Shown here piece after piece: positions 8,669 through 18,428 of a DNA stretch of 40,408 bases. Every line of letters begins with the position of its first letter. Within the stretch, counting starts at the first letter, position 1. This DNA is from Clostridium puniceum (GTDB lineage Bacteria > Bacillota > Clostridia > Clostridiales > Clostridiaceae). The notes below the pieces were generated by a model, which was not told the origin of the DNA, did not search any database, and was given only the letters and a program-made list of their open reading frames with translations. The position numbers and the translations under genes are program-made. The stretch lies in assembly GCF_002006345.1 (NCBI RefSeq), contig NZ_LZZM01000199.1, forward strand, positions 1 to 40,408, read 5' to 3'.

Positions 8669-10459
8669 TTATTCTTCGATGACATATTCTCTAGTCTTGT
8701 TATATACCTCATCATCAACCTCAGCCACCATATAAGTACCATTATCTCTATATTCTTCTTCTATAATCCTAGCATTTCTATGTAAGAAGGATTGTATATC
8801 ACCTTTTTCATAAGGTATTAAATATCCTACTTTTCTATAATTATATGGCAATTTTTCTTCAATTAAACCTAAAAATTCTTCTAAATTAGTTCCTTCCTTA
8901 GCTGATATTTCTATTAATTCCTTATCACCTATGGCTTCTTTTATAATTGCTATTTGTTCTTCTGTTGCTTTATCTATTTTATTTAAAACTAATATCATTT
9001 CTTTATCAGCTGCACCAAGTTCGTTTAAAACTTCATTTACAGCAATATACTGTTCTACTGCAGTATCTGAAGATGTGTCTATAACATGACACAAAAGATC
9101 TGAAAATATCACTTCTTCTAAAGTTGATTTAAATGCTTCCACTAAATCGTGCGGCAGTTTCCTTACAAATCCAACTGTATCTGTAAGGGTTATTACTCCC
9201 TTATTTTTTAAAGTTATTGCTCTTGTTGTCGTATCTAAAGTTGCAAAAAGCATATCTGCTTCAAATACCTTTTCTTTTGTTTGATTATCTTTTTTAGACG
9301 CTAAATCACAAAGTGTATTTCTCAATGTAGATTTACCTGCATTTGTATACCCAACTAAAGATACTTTAGGTATATTTTCTTTATTTCTCTTTTCTCTTTG
9401 AACTTCTCTAGTCTTTTTAATCTTTTTAAGTTCATTTTTCAGGTCGTATATAGTTTCCATTATATGTCTTCTATCTGTTTCTAGTTTCTTTTCCCCCGGG
9501 CCTCTGGTTCCTATTCCTCCTCCAGTTCTAGATAATACAGTTCCTAATCCTTGTAATCTAGTCAACCTATATTTAAGCTGTGCTAATTCTACCTGTATCT
9601 TAGCTTCTTTCGTTTTTGCTCTAGTTGCAAATATTTCTAATATTAATGTGGTTCTATCAATTACTTTGGCACCTATTGCCGATTCTAAATTTCTAACTTG
9701 AGAGCCTGAAAGTTCATCATCGAATATTATTACATTAGCTCTCTCTACTTGCCTCATAGATGCAATTTCTAAAACTTTACCTCTTCCTATAAAAAAAGCC
9801 GCATCAATTTTATTTCTACTTTGGAATACTGTTTCTAAAACAGGTACATTGCATGCTTCTGCAAGTTCCTTTAATTCTTCTAGACTTTCTTTAGTGTCTG
9901 CTCCAACTAATATTGTTTTTTCTTGCATATCCTCTATAACATCGTTAGTTTTAATTAAATTTTCCACAAATCTTATTTTGTCTAATATATGTATAGATGT
10001 TATTTCTTCTAATGAAAGATTCTTTTTCTCTTCAAATTCTAATTTATTATTATATAATGTAAGCATTCCTAGCGAAAAATCTATTATCTTTCCCTCCACT
10101 ATTGCTACTGATACAATTGCATCTAATTTTAATTTTAAAAGTGCTGTTAAATCTAAAGCTGAAAGATTACAATAACCATTTGGATGAGTATGAATTACTC
10201 TGACTCCTGATAATCTTTTTTCTTCTATATCTATTAGTGGAACTTCAACTGATGTAGAATCACCAATTGCAACAGATGTAACAGTTCCCTTTCTATTTAT
10301 TCCTACACTTACTTCTCTTTCGATAAAGCTAGAAACTCTAGAAATTATATTTAAAATTTCTAAATCACAAACTTCATCTTTTAAATTTTTAATTGAATAA
10401 ATACTCTCTAATTCATCTATTATAGATTTTCTAATTCCTTCAATATTTCCATATATCAT
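8669..10459 (-). CDS. hflX: GTPase HflX with N-terminal JAMM/MPN-like domain
   Basis: A 596-residue protein, much longer than the usual 370-440 of HflX. From about residue 180 it is classic HflX: the N-terminal HflX domain, GGGIGTRGPGEKKLETDRR, the P-loop GYTNAGKST, DTVGFVRKLP and NKID. HflX splits stalled or heat-damaged 70S ribosomes. The extra N-terminus contains HTHPNGYCNLSALD (H90, H92, S100, D103), a perfect match to the JAMM metalloprotease pattern HxH(x7)SxxD, with candidate Glu47 or Glu49 upstream in IERE. This resembles RadC/MPN domains. Whether it binds zinc is untested. Long HflX proteins occur in other clostridia as far as I know, so the fusion may be widespread. It precedes the divergent hpt. 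Confidence 0.93.
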   Translation of the reverse strand: MIYGNIEGIRKSIIDELESIYSIKNLKDEVCDLEILNIISRVSSFIEREVSVGINRKGTVTSVAIGDSTSVEVPLIDIEEKRLSGVRVIHTHPNGYCNLSALDLTALLKLKLDAIVSVAIVEGKIIDFSLGMLTLYNNKLEFEEKKNLSLEEITSIHILDKIRFVENLIKTNDVIEDMQEKTILVGADTKESLEELKELAEACNVPVLETVFQSRNKIDAAFFIGRGKVLEIASMRQVERANVIIFDDELSGSQVRNLESAIGAKVIDRTTLILEIFATRAKTKEAKIQVELAQLKYRLTRLQGLGTVLSRTGGGIGTRGPGEKKLETDRRHIMETIYDLKNELKKIKKTREVQREKRNKENIPKVSLVGYTNAGKSTLRNTLCDLASKKDNQTKEKVFEADMLFATLDTTTRAITLKNKGVITLTDTVGFVRKLPHDLVEAFKSTLEEVIFSDLLCHVIDTSSDTAVEQYIAVNEVLNELGAADKEMILVLNKIDKATEEQIAIIKEAIGDKELIEISAKEGTNLEEFLGLIEEKLPYNYRKVGYLIPYEKGDIQSFLHRNARIIEEEYRDNGTYMVAEVDDEVYNKTREYVIEE

Positions 10460-10535
10460 ATAAACACCTCGCTTAAGTTATCTTGACAACTTTCATATAA
10501 TTTTATACTATTAATTCATTAATTACAACTTATAC

Positions 10536-10690
10536 AATTTCCAATGCACAATTGACAATATGTAGTTAAGTATGAAATCTCACAAAGAAAGTTCATGTTT
10601 CAAAATATTTATTTAGACATTCACTTTTCCTTTTGAATTTCTATGCCTATAAATTTATCTATCATTGTCAATTATACATTTTTAATTGTC
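10536..10690. repeat. MITE-like palindromic repeat between hflX and hpt
   Basis: About 155 bp bounded by an imperfect inverted repeat: AATTTCCAATGCACAATTGACAAT-type sequence at 10536-10559 against the reverse complement of 10664-10687, sharing AATTGACAAT exactly. It has no coding frame. Its interior shares the string CCTTTTGAATTTC with the repeat at 18429-18556. It ends a dozen bases before the ribosome site of hpt. Confidence 0.55.
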
Positions 10691-10718
10691 TAAATAAATA
10701 TAAAGGAGTTTTAGAAAT

Positions 10719-11240
10719 ATGGATGATAAAAAACGTAACATTCTTTTTTCAGAAGAACAAATAAATTCTAGGATAAAGGAACTTGGTGAAATTATTACTA
10801 AAGATTATAAAGATAAAAAACTTTATGTTTTATCTTTACTTCGTGGAAGTTTTGTATATGCTGCTGATTTAGTTAGAGCTATAGACTTAAATACAAAGAT
10901 AGGTTTTATGACTACATCAAGTTATGAACATAGCGAAACCTCTTCTGGAAGTGTTAAAGTAGTTAGTGATATTTCTGATAATATTGAAGGATGGGACGTT
11001 CTTATAGTTGATGATATTGTTGATACTGGTATAACAATGGATTTTGTTGTTAATTACATAAAAAATTTAAATCCTGCATCTGTTAATACTTGTGTTCTTC
11101 TTGATAAACCTTCTAGAAGAAAAGTAGAAATAGTTCCAGATTATTGCTGCTTTGAAATTGAAGATTTATTTGTAGTTGGATATGGATTAAATTACGGTGA
11201 TTTTTACAGAAATGTACCTTATGTATTTAATTGGGAATAA
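10719..11240 (+). CDS. hpt: Hypoxanthine phosphoribosyltransferase
   Basis: A 173-residue type I phosphoribosyltransferase. It joins hypoxanthine (or guanine) with PRPP to give IMP or GMP in purine salvage. LRGSF (41-45) is the pyrophosphate-binding loop, and VLIVDDIVDTGITM (about 94-107) is the PRPP-binding signature with D98-D99. The C-terminal VGYGLNYGDFYRNVPYV matches the hypoxanthine enzymes closely. AAAGGAG precedes the start. A single-gene unit closed by the terminator at 11282-11310. Confidence 0.95.
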   Translation: MDDKKRNILFSEEQINSRIKELGEIITKDYKDKKLYVLSLLRGSFVYAADLVRAIDLNTKIGFMTTSSYEHSETSSGSVKVVSDISDNIEGWDVLIVDDIVDTGITMDFVVNYIKNLNPASVNTCVLLDKPSRRKVEIVPDYCCFEIEDLFVVGYGLNYGDFYRNVPYVFNWE

Positions 11241-11281
11241 AAATTAAAGATTTGAGACTGTTGAAACTTTGACATCATTAT

Positions 11282-11310
11282 AAAGAAACCATATTTTGGT
11301 TTCTTTTTTA
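11282..11310 (+). terminator. Terminator of hpt
   Basis: Perfect stem AAAGAAACCA (11282-11291) / TGGTTTCTTT (11297-11306) followed by further T. Confidence 0.85.
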
Positions 11311-11720
11311 TTATAATTTAATATTTAAGAGTTCTCCATTATTATCTTCTTTTCTATTATTGCTTCTATAATTTTTTATAAAAAAACATTATTCCATTTA
11401 AAGTGACAATCATCAATATGAATATTATCTGTAAATTAAATATATTGCCGCTTTTTATTCTTCCATAATATTGCATTATCAGCACCTTTATATTGAGTTA
11501 TTGATTTACTCATACTATAATTATGCTATAATAATATAAACTATTATTAATTTTAAAAAGTTATTTTTAGCATCAAGTAAAGTTTTTTATAATAACTTTT
11601 TCCACTTGAAGCTTAAAATACCCTATCCATAAGCATGCAGTCGTTATATATGATTTCAAAGAAGTATTAATATTACGAATGTGGACTATTGGATACACCT
11701 TATATATTTAGGAGGATAAA
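11311..11720. other. Intergenic leader of the penicillin-binding protein gene
   Basis: No gene seen. A TATAAT at 11527-11532 could be a -10 box, but no good -35 box sits at the right distance. A weak hairpin (CAAGT 11574-11578 / ACTTG 11604-11608, plus flanking GC pairs) lies in the presumed leader. The start codon is preceded by AGGAGG. Confidence 0.4.
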
Positions 11721-14261
11721 ATGGCAGTTAACAATAATGCAAAAAAAGCAGATAGTATTCCGCGAAATAAAAAGCCACGTAAACGAAAGAAATCAAGAAA
11801 AGTATTAAAGGGCATATGTTTTGGATTTCTATTTTGTTTTTTAGCAGTTTTAGTGGTAGGATTTGGTTATACCTTTGCTATTATAAAAGCTACACCTCCT
11901 CTAAATGTTAATGATGTATTATCATTAAATCAACCTTCAAGCTTATATGACAGCAGTGGAACATTTATGGATAATCTTCATACAGATGAGGAACGGTATG
12001 TTATAGATTCTAAAAAAATACCTACTAACTTAAAAAATGCTTTTGTATCTATAGAAGATGAGAGATTCTATAAGCACAATGGAATAGACATTCAAAGAAT
12101 TCTTGGTGCTGCCTTTTTGGATGCAAAAAAAATACTAACAAATCAAAAAGGATTGCATGGAGCTTCTACATTAACTCAACAATTACTAAAAAATACAATC
12201 CTAACTAATGATTTTTCTATTGAAAGAAAAATTAAAGAAGCTTATTTGGCAATGAATTTAGAAGAAAAATTAACAAAAGATCAAATACTAACAGCATATT
12301 TAAATACAATACCATTAGGTGGCCATGTATACGGAGTAGAAGCTGCTTCGTTATTATATTTCAGCAAAAGCACTTCTGATTTATCATTAATAGAATGTGC
12401 ATATCTTGCTGGTATAACTCAAGCTCCAACTACATATAGTGCGTATAATGAAAATAATGTTAAAGATCCAACTCCATACATTAACAGAACTCTTACTGTT
12501 TTAAACATGATGCATAATTTGCAATATATAACTGATGCTGAATATAACAAAGCAGTTTCCGATGTAAAGAATGGCGGTTTAGTATTTAAATCAAGTAAAA
12601 AAGATTATAGGTTAAACTATGAGTGGTTTGTATACCCAACTGTATCTCAAGTGAAAGAAGATTTAAAAGAAAAATATAACTATACTGACGAGCAAGCATC
12701 AAAATTAATGGTAAATGGTGGACTTAAGATTTATACGACAATGAATAAAGATCTTCAAGATTTTACTCAAGCTACTTTAGATGATTATCGTAATCTACAA
12801 ATTAGTAATAAAGAAAAATTTGATAAAGATGGTGTTCCTTTATTACAATCATCTGCTACTATTATGGATTATAGAACAGGTCATGTTCTTGCAATGGTTG
12901 GTGGACGTGGTAAACAACAGCCACAGTCAATTAATAGAGCATATAATGATTTAAGACCTATTGGTTCTACTACAAAACCATTAACTGTGTATGGACCTGG
13001 TATTGATCAAAAAATCATAACAGCTGCTACACCTATAGATGATGCACCAATTCCAGAAGAAATTGGGAAAAAATATCCTACATCTGATGGACCTTATAAC
13101 CCTTTAAATTCTCCTAATGAGTACTCAGGACTTATTACATCAAGAGAAGCTCTTACTCATTCTAAAAATACTGGTGCAGTTTTGACAGAACATAAAATCG
13201 GATTGAAAACTGGTATATCATACGGAGAAAAATTAGGTTTAAAATATAATTCTGCCTCAAAAACATCAATTGCAGCCCTTGCATTAGGTCAAGTTAATAA
13301 TTCGCCTAGTGATAGAGATGGTGGTAATACCTTTGTTTTAGCTGCCGCCTTTGGTACTTTTGGTAATGATGGTATGTATACAAAACCTGTATTATATACT
13401 AAAGTTGTTGATGCAACAGGTAAAACATTACTTAGCAATACTGAACCAAAGCAAAGCAAAGTATTTTCACCACAATCTGCTTATATCTTATATGATATGT
13501 TAAAAGGTCCAGTAAATGAATACAATGCTACTGGAGCAAGATGGAACAGCATGCCTGTTTCAGGTAAAACTGGTACTACTACAAATTCTACAGATTTATG
13601 GTTTGCAGGACTTTCTCCCTATTTATCTGGTTCAGTTTGGATTGGATATGATAAACCAGATAAGCTTATTGGTAGTTCAAGCGGCTGTGCTAGTCTTTGG
13701 GGAAAATTAATGGCAAAGGCTCACGAAGGCTTAACTGTAAAAGAAATTGAAGCTCCTAGTGGTATAGTTAAGGTTAACGTCTGCAAGGATTCAGGGTTAC
13801 TTCCTAGTGCATTATGTAGTCAAGATCCTAGAGGAAGTAGAGTTATTGAAGAATTATTTATTGAGGGAACAGAACCAACAACAACTTGTACAACTCATGT
13901 TACTGCAAATGTAAATAGATTCACAAATAAGCTTGTTAATTCTGAAATTCCTTCTTTATTAACTAAAAGTGGAATTTTTATAAAAAAAGATCATCCAAAT
14001 TCAGCTACAGCAGATTATCCATATGTTTTACCAACAACTTATGATACTACAACCCAACCGCCAACTGATAATAGTGGAGAGGCAACTACAACTGAGCCAC
14101 CTTTAACTCCTCCTCCTATTACAAATTCAACTGAAGAAAACATTAATGGTAATAGTGATACTACTGCTAATGCTAATAACAATAAAAAGACTAAACATAA
14201 CCCTGTAGGACCTGGTGCTAGCACTAATACTGAGTCACCATTTATAACTCCTACTAATTAA
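11721..14261 (+). CDS. Class A penicillin-binding protein (PBP1A-like glycosyltransferase/transpeptidase)
   Basis: An 846-residue bifunctional peptidoglycan synthase. A basic cytoplasmic tail (1-30) and one membrane helix (about 31-56) are followed by a GT51 glycosyltransferase domain with the catalytic block IEDERFYKHNGID (111-123) and GASTLTQQLLKN. The transpeptidase domain carries S416-T-T-K419 (active-site Ser and Lys), S481-K-N483 and K616-T-G. The last 80 or so residues are a Thr/Pro/Asn-rich, probably disordered extracellular tail. The enzyme polymerises lipid II and cross-links stem peptides outside the membrane and is a beta-lactam target. AGGAGG before the ATG fixes the start. Confidence 0.95.
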   Translation: MAVNNNAKKADSIPRNKKPRKRKKSRKVLKGICFGFLFCFLAVLVVGFGYTFAIIKATPPLNVNDVLSLNQPSSLYDSSGTFMDNLHTDEERYVIDSKKIPTNLKNAFVSIEDERFYKHNGIDIQRILGAAFLDAKKILTNQKGLHGASTLTQQLLKNTILTNDFSIERKIKEAYLAMNLEEKLTKDQILTAYLNTIPLGGHVYGVEAASLLYFSKSTSDLSLIECAYLAGITQAPTTYSAYNENNVKDPTPYINRTLTVLNMMHNLQYITDAEYNKAVSDVKNGGLVFKSSKKDYRLNYEWFVYPTVSQVKEDLKEKYNYTDEQASKLMVNGGLKIYTTMNKDLQDFTQATLDDYRNLQISNKEKFDKDGVPLLQSSATIMDYRTGHVLAMVGGRGKQQPQSINRAYNDLRPIGSTTKPLTVYGPGIDQKIITAATPIDDAPIPEEIGKKYPTSDGPYNPLNSPNEYSGLITSREALTHSKNTGAVLTEHKIGLKTGISYGEKLGLKYNSASKTSIAALALGQVNNSPSDRDGGNTFVLAAAFGTFGNDGMYTKPVLYTKVVDATGKTLLSNTEPKQSKVFSPQSAYILYDMLKGPVNEYNATGARWNSMPVSGKTGTTTNSTDLWFAGLSPYLSGSVWIGYDKPDKLIGSSSGCASLWGKLMAKAHEGLTVKEIEAPSGIVKVNVCKDSGLLPSALCSQDPRGSRVIEELFIEGTEPTTTCTTHVTANVNRFTNKLVNSEIPSLLTKSGIFIKKDHPNSATADYPYVLPTTYDTTTQPPTDNSGEATTTEPPLTPPPITNSTEENINGNSDTTANANNNKKTKHNPVGPGASTNTESPFITPTN

Positions 14262-14335
14262 TCCAATTATATATATTTTTTGTAATTTAATTATTTATTA
14301 AGATATTTACAATCAGAAAATTTTGTGTAAAATCA

Positions 14336-14392
14336 AAAACCATGCATAAACAGAGAAATAAAATGTAAACTTCTCTCGATATGCATGGTTTT
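14336..14392. terminator. Bidirectional terminator between convergent genes
   Basis: Stem AAAACCATGCATA (14336-14348) / TATGCATGGTTTT (14380-14392) with an inner helper stem AGAGAA / TTCTCT. It separates the PBP gene from the convergent PepSY-type gene and can serve both. Confidence 0.85.
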
Positions 14393-14422
14393 CTTAGAAA
14401 TTTATAAATTTTTTACAACATC

Positions 14423-15280
14423 CTAATTAGTCTTAACCTCTTTTTCAGCACCATCTTTTAATATATTTAATACTTTACCATTTTCAGCACTAATAAAAAT
14501 TTTCCAACTAACATTAACATCTTTTTCATTTTTACCATCTATAATTACAGTGTAACAAACCTCATAAATTTGACTTGTTTCTTTATCTATCTTATTATCT
14601 GCATAAACCAAGTCTATTTCATTTCTAACAACACCTTCTTTGTTATACTTTTCAAAAGCTTCTAAAGCCATATTCTTAGCTTCTTGTTTAGAAACATTTA
14701 TTACAGGTTCCTTACATTCTTTTTGCATTGTTGAATTTGAATATCCATCTAAAAAACCGTTTTCTTTATTAATATTTAACTTTATCTCATCAAAATAAAA
14801 TGGATATCCATTTTTTTGTTTAGTATATATAAGCGAATAGTATGGTAAATATTTAGAATTCTCATTAGTATTAATTGTCTTTATTACTACATCCCCATTA
14901 TAAATATTCTGTAAGTATTTTTCTGCTAATATTTTTGCATCTTGTAAACTAACTTTTGTAATATTGATTGAAATTTCCTTTTTAGCAAATCCTATTACAT
15001 TATTATCTTTATCTAAATCTATTCCAAAATTTTGAGTTGATATGCTTCTATGAACCAATTCACTTTGACTATTTAAAGTTTTAATTCTTTCATATTTTAT
15101 AGTATCTAATTTTTGTTCTGTATTTACTGCATCAATTGAATATAATTTAGCTATAAACTCTTTAGATGATTTAATTTCCTTTGCACCTGGTCCAATAAAA
15201 TTATATAGTATTATAGCTATGATTATAAGAAGAGAAACTAAAACTATTCCACCTACAATACTAGCTCTTTTTAATATCAT
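14423..15280 (-). CDS. Membrane-anchored PepSY-like protein (YpeB/YcdB type)
   Basis: A 285-residue protein from the ATG at 15280, which has GGGAGG six bases upstream. One N-terminal membrane helix (about 8-28) acts as an uncleaved anchor. The rest is extracytoplasmic with two PepSY-like repeats: VSLQDAKILAEKYLQNIYNGDV at about 105-125, and VSKQEAKNMALEAFEKY followed by WKIFISAENGKVLNIL at the C-terminus. Such domains occur in the spore germination protein YpeB and in YcdB-like proteins, and bind or inhibit peptidases and cell-wall enzymes. There is no adjacent SleB-like hydrolase, so a germination role is not shown. Gene context gives only that it is convergent with the PBP gene. Confidence 0.7.
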   Translation of the reverse strand: MILKRASIVGGIVLVSLLIIIAIILYNFIGPGAKEIKSSKEFIAKLYSIDAVNTEQKLDTIKYERIKTLNSQSELVHRSISTQNFGIDLDKDNNVIGFAKKEISINITKVSLQDAKILAEKYLQNIYNGDVVIKTINTNENSKYLPYYSLIYTKQKNGYPFYFDEIKLNINKENGFLDGYSNSTMQKECKEPVINVSKQEAKNMALEAFEKYNKEGVVRNEIDLVYADNKIDKETSQIYEVCYTVIIDGKNEKDVNVSWKIFISAENGKVLNILKDGAEKEVKTN

Positions 15281-15478
15281 CAATAACCTCCCATCTTATT
15301 ATAAGTTTATTTTTATTATATCATATTTTCTATTTTTTATCTTTCACAATTTCTCATTGATATTAAAAATTGCATAATTAAATTACTATATACTGTAATG
15401 GAATTTATTTTAATATATACTATTTTAGTAATATATTATTTATAAATCTTCATTGATATAAAAATAATATTTAAACAT

Positions 15479-15522
15479 AAAAGGCCTATCATCAAATATT
15501 ATTTTGAAGATAAGCCTTTTTA
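15479..15522 (-). terminator. Terminator of ndk
   Basis: Stem AAAAGGC-TATC / GATA-GCCTTTT with one internal mismatch, with A- and T-runs at its base. It lies just downstream of the ndk stop codon on the minus strand. Confidence 0.8.
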
Positions 15523-15559
15523 ATAAATTCAAGTTATCAAGATATATTTGAATTTATTT

Positions 15560-15973
15560 TTAGTTATTTAATTCTGGAAACCAAAGTGCAATTTCTTCTT
15601 TTGCACTTTCCACAGTATCTGATGCATGAACACAATTTTCTGTTTTACTTCTAGCATATCTATGTCTTATAGATCCTTCTTCTGCATCTGTTGGGCTCGT
15701 TGCTCCATTAATTTTTCTTATTCTTGCTACTGCATCTTCACCCTTTAGAATTATTGCACATAATGGACTTCTTGTTATAAAAGTTATAAGTTCTTCATAA
15801 AAATCTTTACCTTTATGCTGACAGTAATGCTTTTCTGCAATTTCTCTTGTTGCTTTCATAAGTTTTAATTCTGCTACTTTAAGTCCATTAGCTTCATAGC
15901 AGCTTATTATATTTCCTATTATATTTCTTTCAACTCCATCTGGTTTAATTAATACCACGCTCTTTTCAATCAT
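15560..15973 (-). CDS. ndk: Nucleoside diphosphate kinase
   Basis: A 137-residue NDK of typical bacterial length. It moves the gamma phosphate of ATP to nucleoside diphosphates through a phosphohistidine. The catalytic His116 lies in ENCVHASDT, and the ATP-site residues appear in RKINGATSPTDAEEGSIRHRYA. The N-terminal VLIKPDGVERNIIG matches the family and fixes the start, with a GGAGGG-type ribosome site. A single-gene unit with its own terminator. Confidence 0.97.
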   Translation of the reverse strand: MIEKSVVLIKPDGVERNIIGNIISCYEANGLKVAELKLMKATREIAEKHYCQHKGKDFYEELITFITRSPLCAIILKGEDAVARIRKINGATSPTDAEEGSIRHRYARSKTENCVHASDTVESAKEEIALWFPELNN

Positions 15974-16151
15974 TTTTAAGCCCTCCCTATTATGTAAATT
16001 ATTTGATATTATTACCCTCTATAAGAATATTATACTAAAATTTCTGAAAATTATAAATAGTTTTATAATTTTATTCTATCTTTATTATATTATGATATAA
16101 TTTCTATAAATCGAACTCAAAACTTGTAGTTTTAATAAGCAGGAGGATAAA

Positions 16152-16424
16152 ATGGTTAGATATTTAATAAACGTAGATGGTAGAGTACAAGGTGTTGGCT
16201 TTCGTTATTTTACTCAAATTGCAGCTAATACATTAAATTTAACTGGTTGGTGTGAAAACCTTATGAATGGCAAAGTACAAATAGAAGTTCAAGGCAGCGA
16301 ACAATATGTTCATTTATTTATTGCTAAAATAAAACAAGGAAATACTTTTTGCCGGGTTAGTAATATGGAATTAGTTAATATTCCTGTAATAAATGACGAA
16401 AAGAAATTTTCAATCAAATATTAA
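16152..16424 (+). CDS. acyP: Acylphosphatase
   Basis: A 90-residue acylphosphatase, hydrolysing carboxyl-phosphate bonds such as those of acetyl phosphate or 1,3-bisphosphoglycerate. The signature GRVQGVGFRYF (about 10-20) holds the catalytic Arg18, and GWCENLMNGKVQIEVQG supplies the Asn (about 36). Length and fold signature are complete. AGGAGGATAAA precedes the ATG, and a TATAAT lies at 16096-16101. It is divergent from ndk. Confidence 0.95.
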   Translation: MVRYLINVDGRVQGVGFRYFTQIAANTLNLTGWCENLMNGKVQIEVQGSEQYVHLFIAKIKQGNTFCRVSNMELVNIPVINDEKKFSIKY

Positions 16425-16725
16425 TCAGTAAAAAATTAAGCAAAGCAAATATAATATTATTCAAAAATAAAAATTTTTAAATACACAATTGTTTACTAAA
16501 TATAATTTCTTATACCCAAAATTGATTTATAAATTTAGAACTATAATTATATATATTGCCACTATTTTTAATCAAAGAAAAAGTTAATTTGGAATAATAT
16601 TATTACAAATTAACTTAATGACATTGCTAGTTGTACAGAGATTCTTGACTTTAGCATTTCAATAAATTTAATATAAAAAATAGTATTCAACAACTGTTAA
16701 AATTTAAACCCATTTTAGTATTATC
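16425..16725. other. Intergenic, nothing recognised
   Basis: Very AT-rich spacer between convergent acyP and the permease gene. No frame, and no strong terminator hairpin that I could pick out by eye. Confidence 0.4.
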
Positions 16726-18108
16726 CTATGCTATATTTCTTTTTACAACTTCTTCATTTTTCTTTTTTGATTTAACCATATTGTAAATAATTCCAAGCAT
16801 TATAAACCATGCAGGTGTTACAAATAAGGCTATACGAGTTTCATTATTAAGTGCCAATGTAACTATAACAAAAGCAAAAAATGCTAGAATTACATAGTTT
16901 ATGATTGGATAAAGTGGCATCTTGAATTTGCTTTTAGCCGCAAGTTCAGGATTAGTTTTGCTATATTTTAGATGGCATACGACTATAATTGCCCAAATAA
17001 AGATAAAGCAGAATGTCGATATACTTGTAATAAGTACAAATACCCCTTCTGGCATAATGTAGTTTAAAATAACTGAAATCACGATGACAGCTGCCGAGAA
17101 CATTGACGCATTAGCAGGTACTTGATTAGACGTTAATTTTTTCATTGACTCAGGTGCATTATTTTCTTTAGCAAGGGAGTAAACCATACGACTTGTACTG
17201 AAGATACCACTATTACAAGCAGATGCAGCTGATGTTAGGACAACAAAGTTTACAATGCTTGCTGCTGCTGCAATTCCCACTGCTGCGAATACTTGCACAA
17301 ATGGGCTTTTTTCTGGATTAATTGAATTCCATGGGTATATGCTCATAATAACTAAAAGTGCTCCAACATAAAAAATAATAATTCTAATTGGAATGTTATT
17401 AATAGCCTTTGGAATAACACGTTCTGGATCTTCAGTTTCTCCAGCTGTTAAACCAACTAATTCTATTCCAGTAAAAGCGAATACGACCATTTGGAATGAA
17501 AGTATAAAACCACTTACACCATTAGGAAACAAGCCTCCATAACTCCAAAGGTTTGCAAAGCTTGATACACCAGCATCTGTAGAAAATCCTTTAATAATCA
17601 TGAATGTACCAATTATAATTAGTGCTAAAATTGCAACAACCTTAATTAAAGCAAACCAGAATTCCATTTCACCAAACAACTTTACTGCAGTAAGGTTCAT
17701 AATTAATAGAATAACTAGAACTATAAGACTCGGAACCCATTGAGCTATATTGGGAAACCAGTACTGTATATAAAGTCCGGCAGCAGTTACGTCAGCCATC
17801 GCAAGTGAAATCCAGCAGAACCAGTATGTCCATCCAGTAATAAAGGCTGCTCTTTCTCCTAAATAATCATATACAAAATCTACAAATGAATGGTAATTTA
17901 AATTAGAAAGTAATAATTCACCAAGTGCACGCATAACAAAAAAGCAAATTACCCCCGTTATCATATAAGCAAATAAAATAGATGGTCCAGCCAAGTGAAT
18001 AGACCTTCCTGAACCAAGGAATAATCCAGTACCAATTGCACCTCCAATTGCAAGTAATTGAACATGCCGATTTTTCAGCCCTCTTGATAAATTTTGATTT
18101 TCTGACAT
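16726..18108 (-). CDS. cycA: Amino-acid permease of the AAT/APC family (CycA-like)
   Basis: A 460-residue, 12-helix proton-coupled amino-acid transporter. LLAIGGAIGTGLFLGSG (about 18-34) is the substrate-binding kink of helix 1. VVFAFTGIELVGLTAGETEDPERVIPKAIN is the helix 6 region with the TAGE motif, and YSLAKENNAPESMKKLTSNQVP is another AAT-family block. The closest well-known relatives carry D-serine, D-alanine and glycine. Choosing that substrate rests mainly on the tandem glycine riboswitch upstream (18565-18912), which points to glycine. The start is supported by conserved LSRGLKNRHVQLLAIGG. Expression should depend on the riboswitch and on the terminator at 18382-18413. Confidence 0.88.
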   Translation of the reverse strand: MSENQNLSRGLKNRHVQLLAIGGAIGTGLFLGSGRSIHLAGPSILFAYMITGVICFFVMRALGELLLSNLNYHSFVDFVYDYLGERAAFITGWTYWFCWISLAMADVTAAGLYIQYWFPNIAQWVPSLIVLVILLIMNLTAVKLFGEMEFWFALIKVVAILALIIIGTFMIIKGFSTDAGVSSFANLWSYGGLFPNGVSGFILSFQMVVFAFTGIELVGLTAGETEDPERVIPKAINNIPIRIIIFYVGALLVIMSIYPWNSINPEKSPFVQVFAAVGIAAAASIVNFVVLTSAASACNSGIFSTSRMVYSLAKENNAPESMKKLTSNQVPANASMFSAAVIVISVILNYIMPEGVFVLITSISTFCFIFIWAIIVVCHLKYSKTNPELAAKSKFKMPLYPIINYVILAFFAFVIVTLALNNETRIALFVTPAWFIMLGIIYNMVKSKKKNEEVVKRNIA

Positions 18109-18381
18109 ATATATTCCGCCTTTCTCAATCTGTATTACTATGATTACAATTTCGTGGAGTTATTATTTGGATATTTATATAGAACTTTCCATTTAAATAA
18201 TCTCAAAAAGAAATTTTAGAGCAAGTGGCAACCTATATACTTAAAGTAATTTAAGACAAATTGCTAGGTATATACCAATTCCCATAGAAATTAATAAGGA
18301 TAATCCTTAAATAATAATGCTAAATTTCTTTAATATATCTTGAAATATTGATGCTAATAATAATAAATTTTATAATAACAT
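18109..18381. other. Leader region between riboswitch terminator and permease start
   Basis: No coding frame. It contains an inverted repeat TATATAC (18234-18240) / GTATATA (18268-18274) with extra pairs at its base, of unknown meaning. Confidence 0.35.
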
Positions 18382-18413
18382 AAAAAAATCCCCCTAATTT
18401 TTATTATGGAGGA
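18382..18413 (-). terminator. Terminator, probable expression platform of the glycine riboswitch
   Basis: On the minus strand TCCTCC and GGGGGA pair (18408-18413 with 18389-18394) and are followed by seven T (18388-18382). It lies between the aptamers and the permease gene, so termination here would silence the permease. Confidence 0.65.
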
Positions 18414-18428
18414 GAATACGAACTATTG

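Noticed and set aside
11721..14261. Short overlapping frames on both strands within the PBP gene
   Set aside because: Shadow frames of a gene whose motifs are complete; no independent evidence.
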